Assembly (NCBI GenBank): GCA_947451145.1
Contig: CANFXW010000021.1
Coordinates: 1 to 59,141, forward strand
Length of the DNA stretch: 59,141 nucleotides
From: Sphingomonadaceae bacterium
Lineage (GTDB): Bacteria > Pseudomonadota > Alphaproteobacteria > Sphingomonadales > Sphingomonadaceae
Direction of reading: 5' to 3'
Numbering within the stretch: position 1 is the stretch's first letter; each line of letters starts with the position of its first letter. Under the pieces are notes generated by a model, which had not been told where the DNA came from, searched no databases, and saw only the letters and a program-made list of their open reading frames with translations. Positions 9,634 to 19,584 of this stretch are shown in pieces. Made by a program: the position numbers and the translations under genes.

Positions 9634-9687
9634 CCCTTGGGCGTCACCGACGCCGGATGAGCCGACGCGCGGGTTCACGCCCAAGGG
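9634..9687 (-). promoter_or_regulatory. leuA attenuator: mutually exclusive stem-loops
   Basis: On the minus strand CCCTTGGGCGT (9677-9687), in the last codons of the leader peptide, pairs perfectly over 11 bp with ACGCCCAAGGG (9634-9644). The 3' arm also overlaps a short hairpin, GGCGTC-GGT-GACGCC, inside the loop, so the two folds exclude each other. This is the layout expected of ribosome-mediated attenuation. No classical T-run terminator follows, so the output could be Rho-dependent termination or control of translation. Confidence 0.6.
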
Positions 9688-9725
9688 CGTGTAAGTCGCA
9701 GAGTAAGGCCGAGGTTCCGGGTCAT
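9675..9725 (-). CDS. leuL: leu operon leader peptide
   Basis: Short frame of 16 codons, MTRNLGLTLRLTRPWA, ending 97 bases before the leuA ATG. Four of the 16 codons are leucine (CTC, CTT, CTG, CTT), clustered at positions 5-11 just upstream of a strong inverted repeat that begins within the last codons. A Leu-rich leader before leuA is the hallmark of ribosome-mediated attenuation: shortage of charged tRNA-Leu would stall the ribosome and change the downstream fold. The ribosome-binding site is weak. The peptide itself needs no function. Confidence 0.65.
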   Translation of the reverse strand: MTRNLGLTLRLTRPWA

Positions 9726-9784
9726 CACGGGAGCCTATGGGGAAGGGGGCGAGCCTTGTAAAGAGGGCTGTTGGGACTGCCTGG

Positions 9785-10660
9785 TCAAAATGCGTAGGCT
9801 AAGCCTGCCGCAAGATTGAACCGGTTGCGCTTGCCGCGCATCACGGTGATCGGCGATTGCGCGGCGCTTCCCTGAAGCATCGTGTAACCCACGCCAAGAC
9901 CAACTGCGAAACCGCCATTGCGAAGGTCGCCATCAAGATCAAAAGCAGTGAACGCCTTGACCCCAATGCTCTTCAGACCTGAACGTCCGCCATACACCGG
10001 CAATCCGGAAGCCGCGCTCGCCGTGTTTGAAACACCGAAATTCAGATTCGAATAATGGTGGTTCACGAAATCGAACGAGGAAGACAGGCCGACGATTTGC
10101 CGCTTGCTGACCGGCGTAAAATAGCTGGGACCTATGGAAATAACCCTACTGCCGCTTTTGCCGGTGGCGTCCCAGCGTACATCGACACCCAGACTGAGCG
10201 AGTCATACCCGTTTGTCAGCTTCTTGATCTGGATTCCGGCGGTTACCCCTAGCTCCAGATTGCCTTTAACCCTGCCCAGACTGGCAAGTACGGCATCCTT
10301 CGCATTGGAGCCGCGACCAGCGCGCCAGCGGATCACCGGGCCAAAGGTAAAGCCGATTCGGCTATCCTCGGGGTCCTTGACCAGATCTATTGCAACACCG
10401 GCTGTGCGTGGGTTGATACTGATCCCGTGATACCGACCCATGATCCCGGCGGCCGGAAAGATGCCCTGGTTCTTGCTCCCCTCAAAAGTAGGCATGTTGG
10501 CGACGCCAAGGCCGATTATCAGGTAGTTGCCTTTGTAGATGTTGCGCTCTGGCTTGGGTGCGGAATCGAGTGTGTAGGTTCCTTGGGCCTGCTCGGCCAT
10601 TGCAGGCGCTGCGGCTAATACTGCAACCAAGGCAGCAAGTGGAAAGGCAGAACGGCGCAT
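9785..10660 (-). CDS. MipA/OmpV family outer-membrane protein
   Basis: 291 residues with a signal peptide (MRRSAFPLAALVAVLAAAPAMA). A beta-barrel-like body of alternating hydrophobic strands follows, ending in Phe (LAAGLAYAF), the usual C-terminal signature of outer-membrane barrels. Pattern and length match MipA/OmpV proteins, which are scaffold or porin-like proteins of uncertain role. The ATG at 10660 is preferred (GGGGG upstream); a GTG at 10669 is in frame. It lies upstream of the leuA leader on the same strand but is probably transcribed separately. Confidence 0.8.
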   Translation of the reverse strand: MRRSAFPLAALVAVLAAAPAMAEQAQGTYTLDSAPKPERNIYKGNYLIIGLGVANMPTFEGSKNQGIFPAAGIMGRYHGISINPRTAGVAIDLVKDPEDSRIGFTFGPVIRWRAGRGSNAKDAVLASLGRVKGNLELGVTAGIQIKKLTNGYDSLSLGVDVRWDATGKSGSRVISIGPSYFTPVSKRQIVGLSSSFDFVNHHYSNLNFGVSNTASAASGLPVYGGRSGLKSIGVKAFTAFDLDGDLRNGGFAVGLGVGYTMLQGSAAQSPITVMRGKRNRFNLAAGLAYAF

Positions 10661-10862
10661 CGATTTCACCCCCGGATGCGCAGGATCTGTTCAAAAGAAG
10701 GCCGCACATCAACCATTTCCGGTTACCGCAATTGCAAGCGTCTCGCAATTAGTCGTGTGCCAGAAATGCGGAGCTTTGCGTTGGTTGTCTCCTTACCGGA
10801 CAAGTGTCGTTGCTGTTACTAATACAGCTCTCCGGTTAACCTTGAATGTAGCGAATCCTCAA

Positions 10863-10899
10863 GCCCCGCACCGGCGCTTATCAGGGCGCTTTGCGGGGC
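10863..10899 (-). terminator. Stem-loop between hydroxylase and MipA-like genes
   Basis: Perfect 8-bp arms GCCCCGCA (10863-10870) and TGCGGGGC (10892-10899) lie just past the stop of the fatty-acid hydroxylase gene on the minus strand, so this is its likely terminator. The following T content is modest. The rest of 10661-10926 shows no gene. Confidence 0.5.
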
Positions 10900-10926
10900 A
10901 TATTGGAAGGTAAGGCCAGGTCGATT

Positions 10927-11730
10927 TCAGTCGCCCCGAGCTGCAGCTTTTGGTTTGGCATGAACGACATTGCCGTAACCCGCACCATAATCGAGCGTGC
11001 CAAACAGCCAGTCATAGAGCAGGCTGATCGTCGCGAAATTCCCGCCCGTGAAGTGTGCATGGTGGTTATGGTGCATCACTGACATGGTGTTGAGATATTT
11101 GAACGGGAATTTGTTAGTCGTCCAAAGATCATGGTTGTGCTGGTTTATTTCCGAAAATGCGATCCAGGTGATGATTATTGTAGGGACCGAGAAGTTGCCC
11201 AGCAGGAATGACAGCCCGAAAATCGTTCCGATATAAAGGCCAAGCCCACCTGCCACTTCGAGAGGATGGATGAAGCTCGAGTCGCCGCGACAGGGGTTGT
11301 GCTGGCGGTGGTGGACAGCGTGGACCCAGATCAACGGCCCGCGAAACCAACCACAATCGTGGAACACGAAGCGGTGCACCAGATAATAGAAGAAATCGTA
11401 GACCAACAGAATGATAACGATATCGCGCGCAATGCGTAGCGGTGATTGCACCTCGGCGGTGAGGCAGAAGGGCATGATCGCGGCAAAGATCGTCACCCAG
11501 AAGATGGCGCCCCACTTGCGGTTCCACGCCTGATTTTCGGCGTAGGACGGCCGCTGCATCTTTTCCTTGAAGGTCTGCTTGTTGAGCTTCGATGATTCCC
11601 GGAACGCAGGTACCAGCATCACGCCGATGCTGCGCATGACCATGGTGATGGCGACTATAGCTACTGCGGTTATCAGGGACAGTTGCCAGTGATACCCGGA
11701 GATCAGTGACTGAACGAATGGCGTTTCCAT
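10927..11730 (-). CDS. Sterol desaturase / fatty-acid hydroxylase superfamily membrane enzyme
   Basis: Di-iron membrane oxygenase of 267 residues with four or more hydrophobic segments. The three histidine boxes that bind iron are visible: HRFVFH at about 117-122, HAVHH near 136-140 and HNHHAH near 222-227. This family hydroxylates or desaturates lipids such as sterols, hopanoids, carotenoids or fatty acids; the substrate here cannot be told from sequence. The upstream region toward the divergent epoxide hydrolase gene holds a perfect 19-base palindrome that may control both. Confidence 0.85.
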   Translation of the reverse strand: METPFVQSLISGYHWQLSLITAVAIVAITMVMRSIGVMLVPAFRESSKLNKQTFKEKMQRPSYAENQAWNRKWGAIFWVTIFAAIMPFCLTAEVQSPLRIARDIVIILLVYDFFYYLVHRFVFHDCGWFRGPLIWVHAVHHRQHNPCRGDSSFIHPLEVAGGLGLYIGTIFGLSFLLGNFSVPTIIITWIAFSEINQHNHDLWTTNKFPFKYLNTMSVMHHNHHAHFTGGNFATISLLYDWLFGTLDYGAGYGNVVHAKPKAAARGD

Positions 11731-11776
11731 TTCCGTTTCCTCTTCCTTACCAGTGTGAACGCTGCAGGTTCAAAGC

Positions 11777-11795
11777 TTGAGAACGGCGTTCTCAA
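11777..11795. promoter_or_regulatory. Perfect 19-base palindrome, probable repressor operator
   Basis: TTGAGAACGGCGTTCTCAA consists of two perfect 9-base arms around a single central G. It lies between the divergently transcribed hydroxylase (ATG at 11730) and epoxide hydrolase (ATG at 11913) genes. Size and symmetry fit the operators of TetR-type or similar dimeric repressors. No regulator gene is adjacent. Confidence 0.5.
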
Positions 11796-11912
11796 TGGGC
11801 TGGATATGGCGAGACCATTCATCGTGCTTTGATCAAACGCAAAAATGCAGACCTTGGGGGTGCAAGTTGCTAAATCCGGTTCCAATCCTGCGATCACATG
11901 CAATAATGCGGG

Positions 11913-13052
11913 ATGACCAAAATTCGCCCATTCACCCTGGCCATCCCCGAAAAGGCCATCGATGACCTGAAAATGCGCATAGACCTCACCCGCTGGCCTG
12001 AACAGGAAACGGTGAACGATTGGTCACAAGGCGTGCCACTAGAGAGTCTGCAAGCTCTCATCCATTACTGGCGACACCATTATGACTGGCGCAGGTGCGA
12101 AACGCTGCTCAATGGGCTAGGCCAGCAGGTGACAGAAATAGACGGGCTGGAGTTCCATTTCCTCCATGTCCGGTCTCACCATAAGCATGCACGGCCCATA
12201 ATCCTCACGCACGGCTGGCCGGGTTCGGTTGTCGAATTCCTTGCCGCGATTCCCATGCTGACAAACCCCGAGGCACACGGGGGCTCAGCGGCCGATGCAT
12301 TCCATGTCGTCGCGCCATCGCTCCCGGGTTATGGCTTTTCGGGCAAACCGGAGACCAGTGGCTGGAATGTCCAGCGCGTCGGCCAGGCCTGGGCCACACT
12401 GATGGAACGACTGGGCTATAAGCGCTGGTTTGCACAAGGAGGCGACTGGGGTGCGATTGTCACCACCGCCATGGGTGCGCAGGCACCAAAAGGGCTAGCA
12501 GGCATCCACCTCAACATGCCACTGGCCCGACCGACCGCCGAAGATCGCATCAGTCCAGGTCCCGAAGCACAGGCCGCGCTGGCAGCAAGCAAGCACTACA
12601 AGGATTGGGATTCAGGCTATTCCAAAATCCAGTCAACTCGTCCGCAGACGATTGGCTATGGACTCGTCGATAGTCCTGTCGGCCTTGCGGCGTGGATTTA
12701 CGAGAAGATGTGGGCCTGGACCGACAATGCCGGACGGCCCGAGGATGCCTTGTCGATGGATACGATACTCGACAACATCATGCTCTATTGGCTCCCCGGT
12801 AACGGAGCCTCGGCGGCGCGGATGTACTGGGAGAGCTTCGCTGCTGTTGGCAATACGGGTGAAGTTGACGTGCCAAGTGCTGTCAGCACCTTCCCGCGCG
12901 AAATCACCAAAGCGCCGCGCAAATGGGCTGAGCGAGTGCTCCGCAACATCGTTTACTGGAACGATGCTGAGAAGGGCGGGCATTTTGCTGCCTGGGAGCA
13001 ACCGGAGATATTTGCTCGCGAAGTGCGGGCCGGGATCGCTGCGCTGGATTGA
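11913..13052 (+). CDS. Epoxide hydrolase, alpha/beta-hydrolase fold
   Basis: Adds water to epoxides to give diols. The 379-residue protein has the N-terminal EHN domain of microsomal-type epoxide hydrolases (residues 1-100). HGWPGS follows near 99-104 as oxyanion-hole motif, then GGDWG near 176-180 with the nucleophilic Asp, and GGHFAAWEQPE near 352-362 carrying the catalytic His. Two tyrosines in the lid that would activate the epoxide are plausible but not pinned down. The ATG at 11913 follows a GGG. Its last 420 bases are overlapped on the opposite strand by the glycosyltransferase frame. Confidence 0.9.
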   Translation: MTKIRPFTLAIPEKAIDDLKMRIDLTRWPEQETVNDWSQGVPLESLQALIHYWRHHYDWRRCETLLNGLGQQVTEIDGLEFHFLHVRSHHKHARPIILTHGWPGSVVEFLAAIPMLTNPEAHGGSAADAFHVVAPSLPGYGFSGKPETSGWNVQRVGQAWATLMERLGYKRWFAQGGDWGAIVTTAMGAQAPKGLAGIHLNMPLARPTAEDRISPGPEAQAALAASKHYKDWDSGYSKIQSTRPQTIGYGLVDSPVGLAAWIYEKMWAWTDNAGRPEDALSMDTILDNIMLYWLPGNGASAARMYWESFAAVGNTGEVDVPSAVSTFPREITKAPRKWAERVLRNIVYWNDAEKGGHFAAWEQPEIFAREVRAGIAALD

Positions 13053-14042
13053 AGGTTCCTCCAGACCTTGCGCCCGCAACTCTTTCAGGCGAGCGTAAAG
13101 CCCAAAATACTCGAACACCGCCTGTATCTGTCTCGCCGCAGCCTTGCCGTTGGCGGCATGATTGCGATGGCGCAGCGCGACCTTTTGGCTGCCTTGGATG
13201 CAGTGGTGCTTGGGGGTGATTCCCAATGCGGTGGCTGCGACAGGCGTGCCCTTCAACAGGCTCATCGCCTTGAACCAGACATCGTCTTCGGTCGGACAAA
13301 GACGGCGCATGGTTGCAATGTCAAAAACGCGGGCATCGAAGCAGCCGGGCGGATAGAGTACGCCGCTGGTGCCATAGGCGAAGTTGCCGAAATCGATATC
13401 GAGAGGCTTGGCCCCGCGCTCGATACTGACGATCTGGCTTTCAGGCGTCATCAATTTGCCGGCGCGCGCCTTGCGCACTTTGCCATTCCAGCCGAACCGC
13501 AGCCTGCGCACCCAGTTGCCGATAATGGCTCCGGGGGCGGCAGTCGAGGCATCGATCAGTGTCTCGAAGGTGTTGGCAGGGTAATAGATATCATCATCAA
13601 AGGTCACCACCGTCTGTGCGGGGAAGTCCTGCAGCGCATAGATCAGTTTGGTGTGCGGCCCGATATCATCAACAAACCGCAGCTCCACGCCGTAACGGCA
13701 AAGCCGGAGCACGGAGTCGGGAATGGCATCGGGCGGAATGCTATCGGAGAGATAGACCATGACCCGGGCGGGGCGGACGGTCTGGAACAGGATCGATTCA
13801 ATGGCCAAAGCCAAGGTACCGAGCCTGCCAGCAGTGGTCGTGCAACTGGCAACCAGATCGTCGCGCGCTATGCCGGGGAGCGGCTGCAGATCGAGCAGGC
13901 GCGACATTTGCCGGGCCTGCTGGTTGATCGAAAGATTCGTGGCGTAGTCGATGAGCAAGTGAATGCGGATCAGCCCGAAGGCCAGAACGAGGATAGCTGC
14001 AAGCAGCAAACCATCGAGTTCAAACGGCAAATATGCGACCAT
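12633..14042 (-). CDS. Glycosyltransferase-like protein with an antisense-encoded tail
   Basis: The 469-residue frame starts with a membrane anchor (residues 10-30). A GT-A glycosyltransferase-like core follows (TTTAGRLGTLALAIESIL at 68-85, FDDDIYY with a DxD-like motif at 148-154, EDDVW at 252-256), and the recognisable core ends near residue 330. That point coincides with the stop of the convergent epoxide hydrolase. Residues 331-469 are read entirely from the antisense strand of that gene and resemble no domain. Either the tail is a true extension created by loss of a stop, or the functional protein ends earlier through a frameshift. Acceptor and sugar are unknown. Confidence 0.7.
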   Translation of the reverse strand: MVAYLPFELDGLLLAAILVLAFGLIRIHLLIDYATNLSINQQARQMSRLLDLQPLPGIARDDLVASCTTTAGRLGTLALAIESILFQTVRPARVMVYLSDSIPPDAIPDSVLRLCRYGVELRFVDDIGPHTKLIYALQDFPAQTVVTFDDDIYYPANTFETLIDASTAAPGAIIGNWVRRLRFGWNGKVRKARAGKLMTPESQIVSIERGAKPLDIDFGNFAYGTSGVLYPPGCFDARVFDIATMRRLCPTEDDVWFKAMSLLKGTPVAATALGITPKHHCIQGSQKVALRHRNHAANGKAAARQIQAVFEYFGLYARLKELRAQGLEEPSIQRSDPGPHFASKYLRLLPGSKMPALLSIVPVNDVAEHSLSPFARRFGDFAREGADSTWHVNFTRIANSSEALPVHPRRRGSVTGEPIEHDVVEYRIHRQGILGPSGIVGPGPHLLVNPRRKADRTIDESIANRLRTS

Positions 14043-14163
14043 GCAATGCCAGTCCCTGATTAAGACTTGGCCCCCTGCTGCCGCCGTCTATATCGGGCGT
14101 GGTTAAATTTCTCCACCTTCAAACAGGTGAAAATCAGGGAAAAATTGTAACAGAATTGTCAGG

Positions 14164-14793
14164 TCAGCAGGCGTCGGGATTCTCGCAACGCAGGAACAGG
14201 CGGTCGATGGGGCCCCATGGCAGGAACCAGAATATCGCAACGAGGACGGCGCAGGCGATGCCGATCCAAGGCGCAAAGAAGGTCGCAGCAAAGCCGATTG
14301 AATAAATGATGGTGGAAGCGACGCCTTTACGTATCGTGGCGTCGTGGAACCGCATTGCTGCGCTGGATTGGTCACCTGTGCGCCGGATTATCCGCTGCAG
14401 CCATGAATATGCGACGGCCGGAAACAGCAGCGAGGCCAGATAGACCTTGCTGGCCTCATCGGAAAAATGCTGCTCGCTGAGGTATGTGGTGGTGAACGGG
14501 ATGGGCGACAGGGCAAACAGCGCCAGAACGTTCGACCACAGAAGGCTGTTTGTTACCGTTTTCGCTTTGCTGAACAGCTTGTGGTGGTTCACCCAGTAGA
14601 TCGCGAGGTATGCGTAAGACAGCACATAGGCGAGGAACTTGGGCCACAGCGCCCAGAGGTGCTGAAGGCCCGATTGCTCGGGTGCCTTCAACTCCAGAAT
14701 CATGATCGTGATAATGATCGCCAGAATGGCATCCGAAAATGCTTCCACGCGAGCAATGCCTGCCCGGCCTTCGACCTGCTGCTCGTGCTCCAT
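14164..14793 (-). CDS. TMEM175/DUF1211-like potassium channel protein
   Basis: 209 residues with about six hydrophobic segments. The N-terminal RVEAFSDAILAIIITIMILELK is the signature of the TMEM175 (DUF1211) family, where the FSD motif of the first helix lines a potassium-selective pore. The bacterial members assemble as tetramers with one six-helix unit each. The ATG at 14793 is chosen because translation from it puts the signature near the N-terminus; upstream starts at 14826 and 14856 remain possible. It lies 82 bases beyond ilvC on the same strand, but a functional tie is not evident. Confidence 0.8.
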   Translation of the reverse strand: MEHEQQVEGRAGIARVEAFSDAILAIIITIMILELKAPEQSGLQHLWALWPKFLAYVLSYAYLAIYWVNHHKLFSKAKTVTNSLLWSNVLALFALSPIPFTTTYLSEQHFSDEASKVYLASLLFPAVAYSWLQRIIRRTGDQSSAAMRFHDATIRKGVASTIIYSIGFAATFFAPWIGIACAVLVAIFWFLPWGPIDRLFLRCENPDAC

Positions 14794-14875
14794 CGGCTGC
14801 GTCCCACAAAGAAAACCCGGGGGCATCCTAACGAAAGGACGCCTCCGGGCAATCACTTGGCGAAAGATCGGTTGA

Positions 14876-16529
<1,654 letters not shown>

Positions 16530-16533
<4 letters not shown>

Positions 16534-16709
16534 TTTGAGCTCGGTAGGTCGACAACGACCGCATGTGTTGGAACGGGAACCATTATCAATGCGGCAAAAG
16601 CGGCGCCAAAAAGGGCTGACCAGACAAACTCCTTGCGGCGGAATTCCCTGATGCACGCCACAAGGCAAAGCGCTGAAATTGCCATCATAATGAGTGATGA
16701 GGACTGCAT
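16530..16709 (-). CDS. 59-residue membrane protein between ilvB and ilvN
   Basis: Small frame whose ATG overlaps the ilvB stop (TGATG) and whose stop overlaps the ilvN start (ATGA), so it fills the gap exactly. The product has two hydrophobic segments: SLIMMAISALCLVACI at about 5-20 and ALFGAAFAALIMVPVP at about 33-48. The linker REFRRKEF is positively charged. Coupling on both sides argues that it is translated. No family is recognised. It might only serve to carry ribosomes from ilvB to ilvN. Confidence 0.55.
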
Positions 16710-18460
16710 CACACCAGCGCCTTGGCTTCGTCGTCCATGGTGCCGGCGACAGAATCGCCGAACAGGATCATGTCGGTATGCGCCGCGCCTGACGGGATCA
16801 TCGGGAAGCAGTTGGCTTCGTTATGGACGCAGCAATCGACAAAGACCGGACCCGGATGGTCGATCATCGCCTGAATACCGGCGTCGAGCTGGTCTTCGCC
16901 CTCAATGCGGATGCCCATCCAGCCATAGGCTTCGGCCAGCTTGACGAAATCAGGCAGGCTATCGGAATAGCTCTCCGAATAGCGGCTTTCATAGGTCAGT
17001 TCCTGCCACTGGCGGACCATGCCCATCCACTGGTTGTTTAGCACGAAGACCTTCACTGGCGCGCGGTATTGGGTGGCGGTGCCCATTTCCTGGACGTTCA
17101 TCTGGATCGAGGCGTCACCGGCAATGTCGATCACCAGCTTGCCCGGATTGCCGAGCTGCGCACCGATGGCGGCGGGCAGGCCATAACCCATCGTGCCGAG
17201 CCCGCCCGAGGTGAGCCAGCGGTTGGGATCGTCAAAGTGGAAATACTGCGCCGCCCACATCTGGTGCTGGCCGACTTCGGTCGAGATGATCGGATCGAGC
17301 GCCTTGGTCAGCTCATAGAGCCGCTCAATCGCATACTGCGGAGCGATCTGCGCAATATTGCGCGGATAGTTGAGACCCTTCCTGGCGCGCCAGCCATCGA
17401 TCCGGGCCTTCCACGGTGCCAGATCGCGCGGCTTGCGGCTGCCCCAGGCGTCGACCAGCTGCTGCAGAACAGTGGCGCAATCTCCAATGATCCCGAGATC
17501 AACCGGCACGATCTTGTTGATCGACGAACGGTCGATATCGATGTGGATCTTCGCCGAATTGGGCGCGAAGGCATCAAGGCGTCCGGTCACACGGTCATCA
17601 AAGCGCGCGCCGATGGCAATGATCAGGTCAGCCTGATTCATCGCCCAGTTAGCTTCATAGGTGCCGTGCATACCCAGCATGCCGAGCCAATCGGCGTGCT
17701 GCGCCGGGAAAGCGCCAAGCCCCATCAGCGTCGAGGTAACCGGAGCGCCGGTCAGCCGCTGCAGTTCGCGCAGCAGGGCGCTGGCCTGCGGGCCGGAATT
17801 GATCACCCCGCCGCCGGTATAGAACACCGGCGCCTTGGCATTGGCGAGCAGTTCAATCGCCTTGGCAATGTCGCTCGTGCTGCCTTCCAGCTGCGGCGTA
17901 TAGCGGTTGCGGCGCTGCGGCGCGCCTTCGGTGAAGGAGGCAGAGGCGATCTGAACGTCCTTCGGAATGTCGATGACAACCGGCCCGGGGCGGCCTTCGG
18001 TCGCGATCTGGAAAGCCTCGTCAACAATCGCCGCGAGTTCCGAGGGATCGCGAACGAGGTAGTTGTGCTTGGTGCAGTGCCGGGTGATGCCAACCGTGTC
18101 GGCTTCCTGAAAAGCATCCGATCCGATCAGTCCGCTGGGGACCTGTCCGGTGATGACGACCAAGGGAATCGAATCCATAAAGGCATCGGCAATGCCGGTA
18201 ACCGCATTGGTCGCGCCGGGGCCGGAGGTGACGAGCACAACGCCGGGCTTGCCGGTGGAGCGGGCATAGCCCTCTGCCGCATGGGCCGCGCCAGCTTCAT
18301 GGCGCACGAGGACGTGGCGGATGCGCTCGTCCTTGAACAGCGCGTCATAGATCGGCAGGACTGCGCCGCCGGGATAGCCGAAGACAAATTCGACCCCGAG
18401 CCGGACGAGGCTTTCAACCAGAATTTCTGCGCCGGGGCGCTCTGTGGACTGCGTAGGCAT
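16709..18460 (-). CDS. ilvB: Acetolactate synthase large (catalytic) subunit
   Basis: ThDP-dependent condensation of pyruvate with pyruvate or 2-oxobutyrate, first common step of valine/isoleucine synthesis. 583 residues from the ATG at about 18460. [15 protein letters not shown] carries the catalytic Glu, [12 protein letters not shown] with [12 protein letters not shown] is the ThDP/Mg binding motif, and the middle domain binds FAD. An in-frame TTG at 18490 is a less likely start. It is the first gene of ilvB-orf59-ilvN-ilvC. The upstream region has a promoter-like sequence and two hairpins. Confidence 0.97.
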   Translation of the reverse strand: MPTQSTERPGAEILVESLVRLGVEFVFGYPGGAVLPIYDALFKDERIRHVLVRHEAGAAHAAEGYARSTGKPGVVLVTSGPGATNAVTGIADAFMDSIPLVVITGQVPSGLIGSDAFQEADTVGITRHCTKHNYLVRDPSELAAIVDEAFQIATEGRPGPVVIDIPKDVQIASASFTEGAPQRRNRYTPQLEGSTSDIAKAIELLANAKAPVFYTGGGVINSGPQASALLRELQRLTGAPVTSTLMGLGAFPAQHADWLGMLGMHGTYEANWAMNQADLIIAIGARFDDRVTGRLDAFAPNSAKIHIDIDRSSINKIVPVDLGIIGDCATVLQQLVDAWGSRKPRDLAPWKARIDGWRARKGLNYPRNIAQIAPQYAIERLYELTKALDPIISTEVGQHQMWAAQYFHFDDPNRWLTSGGLGTMGYGLPAAIGAQLGNPGKLVIDIAGDASIQMNVQEMGTATQYRAPVKVFVLNNQWMGMVRQWQELTYESRYSESYSDSLPDFVKLAEAYGWMGIRIEGEDQLDAGIQAMIDHPGPVFVDCCVHNEANCFPMIPSGAAHTDMILFGDSVAGTMDDEAKALV

Positions 18461-18514
18461 TATTCGTTCCTGTCCGGGCTCTTGCGACAAATCAGCCCGC
18501 TCTCAAAAGATTGA

Positions 18515-18540
18515 CCCGGCACAGTCTTCGCTGTGCCGGG
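18515..18540 (-). terminator. Strong hairpin in the ilvB leader (possible attenuator)
   Basis: Perfect 10-bp arms CCCGGCACAG/CTGTGCCGGG around a six-base loop, followed on the minus strand by TCAATCTTTT. It looks like an intrinsic terminator lying between the putative ilvB promoter and ilvB. It could be an attenuator or the distal terminator of miaA. No branched-chain-rich leader peptide is visible. Confidence 0.5.
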
Positions 18541-18558
18541 CCACCCTCTCCAAAATTC

Positions 18559-18589
18559 GCACAAAACCGCCATAAAGCGGATGTTGTGC
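18559..18589 (-). promoter_or_regulatory. Second hairpin in the ilvB leader
   Basis: GCACAA (18559-18564) pairs with TTGTGC (18584-18589), and an inner CCGC/GCGG stem lies across a small internal loop. It sits upstream of the terminator-like hairpin, so the two could form a regulatory pair. A miaA terminator is an alternative. Confidence 0.35.
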
Positions 18590-18592
18590 AGC

Positions 18593-18621
18593 GCAATAGG
18601 CGGCTGTTTATATCGCGTCAA
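18593..18621 (-). promoter_or_regulatory. Putative sigma-70 promoter of the ilv operon
   Basis: TTGACG (18616-18621) and TATTGC (18593-18598) are separated by 17 bases on the minus strand, directly after the miaA stop. Spacing is ideal; the -10 element is imperfect. It would start transcription ahead of both leader hairpins. Confidence 0.4.
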
Positions 18622-18624
18622 GAG

Positions 18625-19584
18625 CTAATCTTGTAATAATGATACAAAGAGAGCCTCTGCGTTAAAACTTTCCGCTTCAACGCGTGGCCATTCAGCGGGC
18701 GGCTGGTGCCGCAGCCATGTTTGCTGGCGTTTGACATAGTTGCGCGTTGCCTGACTACCGCGTTCGCGCGTTTCCTCCAGCGTGCAATCACCGCGCAAAT
18801 AGGCTGCGATATCCCGCACGCCGATGGCGCGCATCACCGGCATTTCGGGCGCAATGTTCCGTGCCAGCAATGCTTCCACCTCGGCAATCGCGCCGCCTTC
18901 CAGCATGTCAGAAAAGCGCTGGTCGCACCGGGCATAGAGCCACTGGCGATCGGGCAGCAGGATCACCGGATGGAGCGCCACCGCATCACCAATCGCGCCC
19001 TGCTTCTCCGCCTGCCAGTCGCCGAGCGGCCGCCCGGTGGAGCGCACGACTTCCAAAGCGCGGGCAATGCGGGTGGAGTCTGTGGGATGGAGTGCTTTGG
19101 CGCGGGCGGGATCTTCGCGATTAAGCGCCGCATAGGCGCGGTGCAGCGGCATATCCCGCACCTCTGCGCGGATGGCCGGGTCGATCTCGGGTATCGGGGC
19201 GATGCCATCCAGCAGGGTGCGGATATAGAGCCCGGTGCCGCCGACTACGATGGGAACGCCTCCTTCGGCATGGACCGCATTGATCTCGCGCGTTGCGGCG
19301 GCGGCCCAGTCGGCTGCCGAGCATGCCTGTGCGCCATCCCATGTGCCTAACAGCCGGTGGTCGATGCCGTGCATGTCCTCAACCGAGGGCCGGGCGCTCA
19401 GCACGGCAAGGTCAGCATAGACCTGGCTGGCATCGGCATTGATCACCACCCCGCGTTTTCCACGTTTCTCCAGCGCCACAGCCAGCTGCACCGCGAGATC
19501 GCTCTTGCCGCTCGCCGTTGGCCCTGCAATGAGCGCCAGCGGCGGCAGTGTTGCCGATTGCGAAGGGGAATTTCCGGTGTTCAT
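18625..19584 (-). CDS. miaA: tRNA dimethylallyltransferase
   Basis: Transfers a dimethylallyl group to N6 of A37 in tRNAs reading UNN codons. 319 residues. P-loop GPTASGKSD is near residues 21-29, [12 protein letters not shown] follows, and the family motif [12 protein letters not shown] is near 117-128. [14 protein letters not shown] in the C-terminal part contacts tRNA. The start ATG overlaps the divergent serB start by 8 bases, so its promoter must lie inside serB. It reads toward ilvB. Confidence 0.95.
   Translation of the reverse strand: MNTGNSPSQSATLPPLALIAGPTASGKSDLAVQLAVALEKRGKRGVVINADASQVYADLAVLSARPSVEDMHGIDHRLLGTWDGAQACSAADWAAAATREINAVHAEGGVPIVVGGTGLYIRTLLDGIAPIPEIDPAIRAEVRDMPLHRAYAALNREDPARAKALHPTDSTRIARALEVVRSTGRPLGDWQAEKQGAIGDAVALHPVILLPDRQWLYARCDQRFSDMLEGGAIAEVEALLARNIAPEMPVMRAIGVRDIAAYLRGDCTLEETRERGSQATRNYVKRQQTWLRHQPPAEWPRVEAESFNAEALFVSLLQD

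Noticed and set aside
17069..18514. Plus-strand open frame of about 481 codons opposite ilvB
   Set aside because: Antisense to ilvB, no recognisable domain, composition typical of reverse-strand reading.
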